Assembly (NCBI GenBank): GCA_964533265.1
Contig: CAZHJW010000053.1
Span: 1-14,344 of the forward strand
Source: UBA1100 sp964533265
GTDB taxonomy: Bacteria; Verrucomicrobiota; Verrucomicrobiia; Limisphaerales; UBA1100
Direction: 5' to 3'
DNA length: 14,344 nt
The translations under genes and the position numbers were made by a program. Shown here piece after piece: positions 6,036-12,507 of this stretch. Positions within the stretch are counted from its first letter, which is position 1. Every line of letters begins with the position of its first letter. A model generated the notes under the pieces. It had not been told where the DNA came from. It saw nothing but the letters and a program-made list of their open reading frames with translations, and made no database searches.

Positions 6036-7430
6036 ATGAACCGCGTCGCTTTGATCAACGTGGTAGGCTTATGCGACAGGCATATCGGGCCGGATATGCC
6101 CTTCACTCAAGACTTCCGTTCTTCTGGAAAGCAAAGATGCATTGAGCCTGCATTCCCAGCGGTAACCTGCACCGCACAATCTAATTATCTCACAGGCAAA
6201 ACCGCGACGGACCACGGCATTGTTGGAAATGGTTGGTACAACCGTGATCTGGCTGAAATTCAATTTTGGAAACAGCCAAACCAACTTGTACAAGCTCCAA
6301 AGGTTTGGGAAACATTACGTAAACGTCATAACGACTTCACATGTGCAAAAGTATTCTGGTGGTATAACATGTATTCGGGCACGAACTGGAGCATAACGCC
6401 TCGACCAATGTACCCAGCTGACGGGCGCAAAGTGTTTGATATCTATACGCACCCTTCCAACATCCGGAATAATATAAAAAAAGATTTAGGAGAATTTCCT
6501 TTCCCTGGGTTTTGGGGCCCGGCAGCAGGCGTTGAAACACCGCAAGGTCCAGCTGAAAGCGTAAGTCGGTGGATAGCTAATTCGGCAATCTGGCTCGAGA
6601 ACAAGCACTCTCCTACACTATCAACAGTCTATCTCCCACATCTTGATTACAACCTACAACGCTTAGGGCCAAATGATCCTTTAATCGCAACAGACCTCAG
6701 ATTGGTCGATGACATCATTCGTGATCTAATCACCTTCTATGACAACCGAGGCGTGCAACCAATACTGCTTTCTGAATACGGCATCACCGAAGTAAATAAA
6801 ACAATCCATCTCAATCGCATCCTCCGTGAGGCAGGTTGGCTCACCGTGAAAGAAGAACTTGGCCTAGAACTCCTTGACCCCGGCGCGAGTCAGGCCTTTG
6901 CCGTGGCAGACCATCAAATTGCCCATATATATGTTAACAATAAATCCATTCTGCCTGAAGTAAAGCAAGCTATTGAAGCTGTCGATGGAGTTCATGAGGT
7001 CCTTAATACTGAAGCGATGACAGAACTGGGTGTTAACCATCATCGTTCTGGCGACCTAATTGCCGTTTCAAATGAAAACGCGTGGTTCACATACTATTAC
7101 TGGTTAGAAGAAGAGTATGCTCCTGACTTCGCGCGCACAGTGGATATCCACCGCAAGCCCGGCTACGATCCAGTGGAGCTTTTCCTAGACCCGCAAATTC
7201 TTTTCCCAAAACTTCGGATTGCCGCTCGTCTTCTGCAAAAAAAACTTGGATTCCGGATGTTGATGGACGTAGTCCCGCTCAACGCAGCACTCGTCAAAGG
7301 CTCGCATGGTTGCCGTCCACAAAACCGTGCTGATTGGCCGGTGCTGATTACAAGGAAAGATAATGGCCTTCATTCTGAGAATTTATTAAGCACGGATATC
7401 TATGACGTAATTACAGATTCTGTGGACTAA
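6036..7430 (+). CDS. eboF: EboF-like alkaline-phosphatase-superfamily (nucleotide pyrophosphatase/phosphodiesterase type) protein
   Basis: A 464-residue member of the type I phosphodiesterase/nucleotide pyrophosphatase group, without a signal peptide and so probably cytoplasmic. The N-terminal region has a likely metal Asp14, then the nucleophile region FPAVTCTAQSNYLTG (Thr44) and HGIVGN. Further on are LPHLDYNLQRLGP (Asp204), LLSEYGI (246-250), VADHQIAH (290-296) and KGSHG (His424). Two canonical ligands differ from the usual pattern: the D-x-x-x-H His is Gln208, and the usual Asp-His pair is Glu247-Tyr248. DH at 292-293 may supply ligands instead. The protein is therefore either specialised in metal binding or acts on an unusual ester. 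AGAGGA (6021-6026) lies 10 bases before the ATG. It directly follows eboD, matching the neighbourhood seen in ebo clusters; eboA, B, C and E are not in this window. Confidence 0.75.
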   Translation: MNRVALINVVGLCDRHIGPDMPFTQDFRSSGKQRCIEPAFPAVTCTAQSNYLTGKTATDHGIVGNGWYNRDLAEIQFWKQPNQLVQAPKVWETLRKRHNDFTCAKVFWWYNMYSGTNWSITPRPMYPADGRKVFDIYTHPSNIRNNIKKDLGEFPFPGFWGPAAGVETPQGPAESVSRWIANSAIWLENKHSPTLSTVYLPHLDYNLQRLGPNDPLIATDLRLVDDIIRDLITFYDNRGVQPILLSEYGITEVNKTIHLNRILREAGWLTVKEELGLELLDPGASQAFAVADHQIAHIYVNNKSILPEVKQAIEAVDGVHEVLNTEAMTELGVNHHRSGDLIAVSNENAWFTYYYWLEEEYAPDFARTVDIHRKPGYDPVELFLDPQILFPKLRIAARLLQKKLGFRMLMDVVPLNAALVKGSHGCRPQNRADWPVLITRKDNGLHSENLLSTDIYDVITDSVD

Positions 7431-7477
7431 TACGCATTCTCTGTGGCTATAGCAACGATCTCTGAACCTGTTTAAAC

Positions 7478-7507
7478 TTGAAAAACAGCTGAAATGTGGT
7501 TTATTGT
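7478..7507 (+). promoter_or_regulatory. Possible promoter of the Sel1-repeat gene
   Basis: TTGAAA (7478-7483) and TATTGT (7502-7507) are 18 bp apart, each matching four of six consensus bases. A transcript from here would start about 20 bases before the ATG at 7535. There is no terminator between the eboF-like gene and this point, so read-through is also possible. Confidence 0.3.
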
Positions 7508-7534
7508 CACATTGAAGGTGGTGAATTCAAACTA

Positions 7535-8422
7535 ATGAGTATGCGTTTCACGAAACGAACATCTGCAATGGGGGTTTCGCTTCTATGCCTCCTGACCTCG
7601 AACTTTAGTCAAGCTGTAGCAGGTGTGCCAGCCCCGGCTGTTCCAGGTGTCACAACTAATGCAGTGCCCGGAACGGGCGCAAACCCACCCTCGACAATGA
7701 TTCCCGGGGGAATCCCGGGGGGTGCAGGCACTATCCCCGTCAACCCCGGGGGTGCTTTAACCAATGCAGTTCCCGGAGGAGTGCCAGGCACGGGAATTCC
7801 TGGCGCACCGCCAATCAATCCTGCTACTGGAGTACCAATTGGAGGAGGCGTCCCCATTCCCGGGACCGTACCTGTATCAACCAACATCCCTCAACCCCAA
7901 ATAAAAGAAATAGTCACTCCGGAAATGATGCAAGAGGCTATTCGAGTGTTTGCGAGAGAAGCCAAAGCCATTCGTCAGGAAGCAGAGAGTGGAAATACCC
8001 GGCAACAACATAATTTGGCCGTGTTATATACACTTGGACTTGGAGTCCCCTTAGATCATCAAACGGCATTCAAATGGTTTAACAAGGCAGCCAATGACGG
8101 ATTACCTGAATCTCAATTCAACGTAGCAATTGCCCTACAAGGAGGGTTGGGAACCCGGAAAGATTTAGTAACGTCTTACAAATATTATATTCTCGCCTCG
8201 GCGCAAGGCCTACCTAATTCAGCAGGAGCAAGAGACCATCTAGCGCAATACCTTAACAGGGAACAAATTGAGGCAGGTCAACGTATGGCCCGAGGATTTT
8301 TGACTGCACTCGAAAGACGTCGCTACTACGAACGTCGCCGCGAACGTGAAATCAAACGAATGCAAGCAATTCGTAATGGGTTGGATCCTGACGCGGTTGA
8401 GCCCGGCAACTCAGAGAATTAG
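7535..8422 (+). CDS. Secreted Pro/Gly-rich protein with Sel1 repeats
   Basis: A 295-residue exported protein. Residues 1-29 are a signal peptide (basic MRFTKR, hydrophobic MGVSLLCLL, cleavage after AVA). Residues ~30-120 are low-complexity Pro/Gly/Val, with repeated VPG, NAVPG and PGG, resembling elastin-like sequence, and contain one INPATGVP (~94-101) close to the NPxTGLP motif of the proteins at 11515-13288. Residues ~151-252 hold two to three Sel1-type (TPR-like) repeats: LAVLYTLGLGV, AFKWFNKAANDGLPESQFNV and YYILASAQGLPNS are typical. The end (~257-280) is an Arg-rich helix (RRRYYERRRERE). Sel1 proteins act as binding scaffolds, often in the periplasm; the partner is unknown. ATG 7535 is preferred over a GTG at 7496 because the signal peptide starts there and GAAGGTGG precedes it. 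Its stop overlaps that of the next gene. Confidence 0.75.
   Translation: MSMRFTKRTSAMGVSLLCLLTSNFSQAVAGVPAPAVPGVTTNAVPGTGANPPSTMIPGGIPGGAGTIPVNPGGALTNAVPGGVPGTGIPGAPPINPATGVPIGGGVPIPGTVPVSTNIPQPQIKEIVTPEMMQEAIRVFAREAKAIRQEAESGNTRQQHNLAVLYTLGLGVPLDHQTAFKWFNKAANDGLPESQFNVAIALQGGLGTRKDLVTSYKYYILASAQGLPNSAGARDHLAQYLNREQIEAGQRMARGFLTALERRRYYERRREREIKRMQAIRNGLDPDAVEPGNSEN
8419..8422. other. Overlapping convergent stop codons (TTAG)
   Basis: The plus-strand stop TAG (8420-8422) of the Sel1 gene and the minus-strand stop TAA (8421-8419) of the FHA-FHA-GAF gene share these four bases, leaving no room for a terminator between the genes. Confidence 0.85.
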
Positions 8423-9876
8423 GCGGACTCCCTTTGGATACGGTATAGTAACGGCAAGGCCATCGCTCGCGCAATAACCACCATAACCGCCAACTGTTCC
8501 GAAGAAAAACTGGCACCCTCAGTTGTACTTTCAATACATAACATACCAACCTCTTCGTCCAAAACCATCATCGGCACATAAATACCTGCAAACATAGAAA
8601 GACGCCTGACGCTCTCTTCCTTTCCAACCTGCTGCCAAGAAAAAGCCAAACCCTCTTCCCAGGCGCGATGAGTCAAAGTATCACTCAGAATTGGTTTTAA
8701 AGCGGGCCTATGCGCCAGCAACTTGACTCTACCGATAGATTTATCGACGGCAAACACAGATGCCCTATCTGCACCTTTAACCCAACTAGACACAGATTGA
8801 ACAATCCACTCTGACATCGTTTTTGAATCGGGTTGACCATTCAATCTCAAAATAATGTCAGGTAGTGCATCCAAAAAATCTTTAGAATCGGGTCCTTTAA
8901 CAAAAGGATCTGAAAGACTCATCTCGCATACTGAACGAATACGCCCCATAGGGCTTTTCCGGCTCTGGAATATGGATTCTAAATCCGATTTTTTGCGATG
9001 TCCCTGAGGATGGTACCTGTAACTTTCCTCTTTATATACGGGATAAGAATCCAATGCTTCAAATGCGTTTTCGCTGTTTTGATCCTTCGAAGAATTATCT
9101 GATACTTCTCCGGCCTTGACTCGTCGAGCACCACCTTCATTTTTGAATTGAAACTGCATTAACACATCACCAATCTGCACAATATCCTCGGGCTTAATCA
9201 CACGTGCTCCATTCAATGTTTCCCCATTTACAAGAGTTCCATGAGTGCTTTTCAAATCTTCCACCCAGCAAATTTCCCGTGTTCGCCATACGCGGGCATG
9301 AACTCTGGAAACTTTTAAATCTCCGCTCAAGTCAACATGAATATCCTGATCCTCATTTTTACGACCAATGAAAATTTCTTCCAAATCGAAAACCGACTGA
9401 CTCACATTTCCCATCAGGGTCATATCCACATATATTCCGCTATTCGACATCGTTTCATCATCAGACTTGTGAGATTTTGAAGGTCCAGATTCAGTTGGAT
9501 GCACCTTTGCTGTTCCCTGGATCGCAGCCCCGGGAGAAGCGCGGTTTATCGGCGCACCACCACGCCGGTTTTCAGTACGAGGACAATGAAAAAAAAGGCA
9601 GGTTTCACCAATTTCCACTTCAGAAGTGGGCCCCAACTCTATTGACCCTTCAATTCTTGCCCCGGCCACACACGTGCCTGCTCTACTCCCAAGATCTTCA
9701 ATGTAGACAACGCCTTGCACTGTCCATACGCGCGCATGAACACGTGAAACAGATTCATCAGGGGTTAAGTCAAGATGTACTTCACGTTTCTCATTGCGTC
9801 TACCTATAAACACCTCATCCCTATCTAGAACGATATTCTGGACTTGCCCATCACGTTTAATCTCAATTTCCAGCAT
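8419..9876 (-). CDS. FHA-FHA-GAF signalling protein
   Basis: A 485-residue cytoplasmic protein that probably reads phosphothreonine marks. FHA1 spans ~20-97 (FIGR, SRVHARV, DLGSRAGTCVAG) and FHA2 ~165-245 (FIGR, SRVHARV, DLKSTHGTLVNG). Both have the Arg, Ser and His of the phosphothreonine pocket, but FHA1 has Ala at the two positions where the common DLGSTNGTFVNG has Asn, so its specificity may differ. A charged Ser-rich linker (~250-310) follows. A GAF domain spans ~350-480 (ASVFAVD, LAFSWQQVG, IYVPMMV, VGMLCIES), with no cyclase, kinase or phosphatase after it, though FHA-GAF pieces often precede such outputs. It is divergent from an FHA-kinase whose autophosphorylated form may be its ligand (inference). 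Start ATG 9876 has no strong ribosome site. The stop (TAA) shares TTAG with the convergent Sel1 gene. Confidence 0.85.
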   Translation of the reverse strand: MLEIEIKRDGQVQNIVLDRDEVFIGRRNEKREVHLDLTPDESVSRVHARVWTVQGVVYIEDLGSRAGTCVAGARIEGSIELGPTSEVEIGETCLFFHCPRTENRRGGAPINRASPGAAIQGTAKVHPTESGPSKSHKSDDETMSNSGIYVDMTLMGNVSQSVFDLEEIFIGRKNEDQDIHVDLSGDLKVSRVHARVWRTREICWVEDLKSTHGTLVNGETLNGARVIKPEDIVQIGDVLMQFQFKNEGGARRVKAGEVSDNSSKDQNSENAFEALDSYPVYKEESYRYHPQGHRKKSDLESIFQSRKSPMGRIRSVCEMSLSDPFVKGPDSKDFLDALPDIILRLNGQPDSKTMSEWIVQSVSSWVKGADRASVFAVDKSIGRVKLLAHRPALKPILSDTLTHRAWEEGLAFSWQQVGKEESVRRLSMFAGIYVPMMVLDEEVGMLCIESTTEGASFSSEQLAVMVVIARAMALPLLYRIQRESA

Positions 9877-9887
9877 CTGTCTACAGC

Positions 9888-9914
9888 TTGACGAGTGTCA
9901 CGCCCCCTCGTCAA
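9888..9914. promoter_or_regulatory. Inverted repeat in the FHA/FHA-kinase divergent promoter region
   Basis: TTGACGAG (9888-9895) and CTCGTCAA (9907-9914) are perfect 8-bp arms around an 11-base spacer. The repeat lies 12 bp upstream of the FHA-FHA-GAF ATG and 63 bp upstream of the kinase ATG. The 27-bp dyad fits a dimeric operator; each arm also contains TTGAC reading outward, though no good -10 is found at 17 bp. It could also fold as a hairpin in the minus-strand leader. Confidence 0.5.
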
Positions 9915-9932
9915 CAATCATCCAATATCGAC

Positions 9933-9960
9933 TTGAGCTCCCTGCTCTTTTGGATACATT
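9933..9960 (+). promoter_or_regulatory. Possible promoter of the FHA-kinase gene
   Basis: TTGAGC (9933-9938) and TACATT (9955-9960) are 16 bp apart, each matching four of six consensus bases. Transcription would start roughly 10 bases before the ATG at 9978. Confidence 0.3.
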
Positions 9961-9977
9961 AGCCCCGTCAGAAAGAC

Positions 9978-11447
9978 ATGAATCCAGAGACAACACGCCT
10001 CATCCTTCAGCGTCAAAGCGGTGAAGTCATCGCACAATACCCCCTTGACTCCGGAGAGTACAGTGTTGGCAGATCCTCTGAGAACTCCATCCAAGCAGAA
10101 AGCGACTATGTTTCTCGCCGACACGCGAAATTAACCGTTACCCCGGAACAATTGGTAGTGGAAGATGTCGGAAGTTCACACGGAACATATATCAACGGCA
10201 CCGCCATTCAAGGACCCACCATATTTGAAGTCAATCAAGCCGTCTTATTGGGCGATCTATTTCTTACAATTCAGAATCAATCGGAACAAGTCGGCACCCC
10301 TCGATTGCATATTCCCGGCGACATGATAGGGGGCGGTCGTTATACACTGAAACAGGAACTTGGAAGAGGCGGAGGGGGGGTGGTCTGGCTGGCTCACGAT
10401 GAACATCTTAAGCAATCGGTTGCAGTAAAACGGCTACCTCCAGAACTGGCCAACGACCCAGTAGCACTCAATGATTTAATTGGTGAAGTCCAGAAAGCGA
10501 GACTCCTGTCACACCCGCACATTATTCGCATACATGACTATGTTAAACTAACTGATGAATTGCCCTTCATCACCATGGAAGTTGTCGACGGATCAGACCT
10601 AGGGTCCCTTCGCAACCAACAAAAAGAAGGTCGTTTCAGTTGGGAGCGATTGGAAGGACTGATTGTCCAGATGTGCGAGGCATTACAATATGCCCATGAA
10701 CAACAGATAATTCACAGGGACTTAAAACCTGCCAACATCATGATCACCCGTGATGGGAGCCTAAAACTCGCTGACTTTGGCATTGCCGCCAGTGTCTCTG
10801 ATAAAAATTCCCAAGCTTTAGTGGAAGGAGACTCCAGTGGAACAATGGTCTATATGAGCCCGCAACAAATGCGAGGCATCCTCCCCCATCCCACTGACGA
10901 TATTTATGCACTGGGTGCCACCCTCTATGACTTGTTAACCATACGCCCCCCTTTCTATACAGGAGATATATACCAGCAAGTTCAGGAAGCTTCCCCAGAA
11001 AAACTTTCCCAGCGGCTGCTAGATTTTGAACTAACCAATGATGTGCCTTCTCATGTTGAAGCTGCCATCATGCAATGCCTCGAAAAAGAGTCAGAAAAAA
11101 GACCCTCCTCCGCCAAAGAGCTGGCCAGATTATTCCACCCTGGTGCAGAACCGCCTCCTTCACCCCCACCACCACCCGAGGTGATTCCTGAGATGGAATC
11201 AATTCTGGCAGAGCCTTTGGAGCAAACTCAGAAATTCCTGGAAACAAATTTGCCGCCCACCTTCACTACATGGTGGCACAGACAGAACGTCAAAAAACGT
11301 GACCTTACATTAGTCGGGTGCATAATATTCGGATTAATATGTGCTGAATTGGTCTTCTCCAAATTCAAACATGGGGAGTTTTTTCATACCTTGAGGCATT
11401 CACCCCACTTCATAGTGCACTTTCGCCCGGCAGATCTCCCGCACTAA
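9978..11447 (+). CDS. FHA domain-containing Ser/Thr protein kinase with C-terminal membrane helix
   Basis: A 489-residue Hanks-type kinase tethered to the membrane. An FHA domain comes first (~10-100: Gly30-Arg31-Ser, SRRHAKL at 46-52, SSHGTYING). The kinase domain (~121-386) has the Gly-rich loop LGRGGGGVV, catalytic Lys151 in VAVK, helix-C Glu170, HRDLKPAN with Asp248 and Asn253, DFG at 266-268, the GTMVYMSPQQ activation segment (SPQ instead of APE) and DDIYALG. All key catalytic residues are present, so it should be active. A Pro-rich linker (~392-401) leads to one membrane helix (~443-461, LTLVGCIIFGLICAELVFS) and a short His-rich tail without a sensor domain. An N-terminal FHA with a kinase suggests docking to phosphothreonine, possibly its own or that of partners. 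It is divergent from the FHA-FHA-GAF gene and converges on the Gly-rich gene ending at 11515. Confidence 0.9.
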   Translation: MNPETTRLILQRQSGEVIAQYPLDSGEYSVGRSSENSIQAESDYVSRRHAKLTVTPEQLVVEDVGSSHGTYINGTAIQGPTIFEVNQAVLLGDLFLTIQNQSEQVGTPRLHIPGDMIGGGRYTLKQELGRGGGGVVWLAHDEHLKQSVAVKRLPPELANDPVALNDLIGEVQKARLLSHPHIIRIHDYVKLTDELPFITMEVVDGSDLGSLRNQQKEGRFSWERLEGLIVQMCEALQYAHEQQIIHRDLKPANIMITRDGSLKLADFGIAASVSDKNSQALVEGDSSGTMVYMSPQQMRGILPHPTDDIYALGATLYDLLTIRPPFYTGDIYQQVQEASPEKLSQRLLDFELTNDVPSHVEAAIMQCLEKESEKRPSSAKELARLFHPGAEPPPSPPPPPEVIPEMESILAEPLEQTQKFLETNLPPTFTTWWHRQNVKKRDLTLVGCIIFGLICAELVFSKFKHGEFFHTLRHSPHFIVHFRPADLPH

Positions 11448-11514
11448 TATTGGCAACACAAAAAAACAGTCCATTGCTCTGAACAAAAAATACTGCCCCT
11501 TTACAAATAACCCT

Positions 11515-12060
11515 CTACCTCGAGGTTCTCTTTCCACGTATGAACAAACGATTAGATTGGGTCAACTTGGAGCCGCTTGAGCCCCTGATACTTCCCAGCC
11601 TTGCAGAACGTGTCGGCGTGGAGCCTGTACGTCTATTAAAGAAAATACGCCTTGCGGCCATACCTGAAGACTGAGAACCCGAAGCGACTGGCAAGCCTGT
11701 AGTGGGGTTAATATTGTAAACAGTAGGCCTGGAAGTAATTCTATAACCTCTATTTCTGCTTGGGCTAACCATTCGAAGTACAGGTCCAAATCTTTTACCT
11801 GTACCACCACTACCACCTAAGCCAGGGTAAGAAAACGAAAAGGGCGGGAGACCCGAGGGCCGCCCAATCCCGAGCGGCAAACCTGTCACGGGATCTATTC
11901 CCATGCCTCCTCCTCCAGCCCCCCCGGTCGGCAACCCGGTGACAGGATTAACCGCGGGGTTACCACCATTGGGTAAATTGCCGCCGCCGCCAGCTCTAAG
12001 ATCAACCCCATAAGTAGAAATTATTACCAAAATAGTGGTGATATATTTATTTGCATCCAT
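11515..12060 (-). CDS. Secreted Gly-rich NPxTGLP-repeat protein with basic C-terminus (short paralogue)
   Basis: Family not recognised; 181 residues. The N-terminus (MDANKYITTILVIISTYGVDLRAG) looks like a signal peptide with weak positive charge. The mature part starts Gly-rich and has the motif three times: VNPVTGLPTGG, IDPVTGLPLGIG and INPTTGLPVASG. Before the third copy is GKRFGPVLRMVS, then RGYRITSRP, which matches the paralogue at 12132-13288 (GKRFGPVMRMVS, RGFSVNSRP). The last ~95 residues contain no Asp or Glu and many Arg, ending IRGKRTSR. This predicts a strongly basic exported protein that could bind polyanions such as polysaccharide, LPS or DNA; that is inference. Start ATG 12060 has no clear ribosome site and lies just 26 bp past a terminator of the upstream paralogue. 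It converges with the FHA-kinase gene. Confidence 0.7.
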   Translation of the reverse strand: MDANKYITTILVIISTYGVDLRAGGGGNLPNGGNPAVNPVTGLPTGGAGGGGMGIDPVTGLPLGIGRPSGLPPFSFSYPGLGGSGGTGKRFGPVLRMVSPSRNRGYRITSRPTVYNINPTTGLPVASGSQSSGMAARRIFFNRRTGSTPTRSARLGSIRGSSGSKLTQSNRLFIRGKRTSR

Positions 12061-12507
12061 TCTGTTCTGATCAAGTAAACAGCCCTAAAAAAGATTCCAC
12101 GATGGGAAATCTTGAACCCAATAAATTAGCCTTATCTACCCGGAGTGCGACGCATCCGGACAGACATCCGACCCGCACGACCAGCCGAAGAACTTATACC
12201 GCCCCTGACGACTGTTGGTCTTACAGAACGCGACTTTACATTAGGGACTGTCCGGGTGGCTACCGGATTCCTATTTAGGCTCAACCCTTTCGAGCTATTA
12301 ATTGAGGGGGTGGTCTTTGGCCTGGAATTAACGCTGAAGCCTCTGAATCCCGTCATGCTTACCATTCGCATTACCGGGCCAAATCTCTTTCCGCTCGCAG
12401 CATTGGCAACCGAAACAGGTGTTGCAACCGGGCCTACCGTAGGTCGTGTCAGGGAAGGCCTTGCCCCACCAGGCCCCAGGGGCAAACCGGTGACAGGATT
12501 AACCGCG
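11930..12507. repeat. Near-identical 27-bp segment shared by the two NPxTGLP genes
   Basis: Positions 11930-11956 and 12481-12507 (GGCAAnCCGGTGACAGGATT and onward) match except for one base. Both encode a VNPVTGLP copy. The coordinates span both copies. The match points to tandem duplication or exchange between the two genes. Confidence 0.75.
12087..12113 (-). terminator. Intrinsic terminator after the long NPxTGLP gene
   Basis: On the minus strand AAGATT (bulged T) CC pairs with GG AATCTT around a 6-base loop, and six T residues end the structure (A-run at 12087-12092 on the plus strand). It sits 19 bp after the stop at 12132. The stem has one bulge, so strength is moderate. It leaves only 26 bp before the next gene start at 12060, so that gene may depend on read-through or on a promoter overlapping the terminator. 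Confidence 0.55.

Noticed and set aside
7609..7887. Minus-strand Gly/Pro-rich frame opposite the Sel1 gene
   Set aside because: Same antisense effect of Pro/Gly-rich coding sequence.
11448..11514. Convergent gap between the kinase and short NPxTGLP genes searched for a bidirectional terminator
   Set aside because: A/T runs are present but only a 4-bp stem (CAGT/ACTG) with a long loop could be formed.
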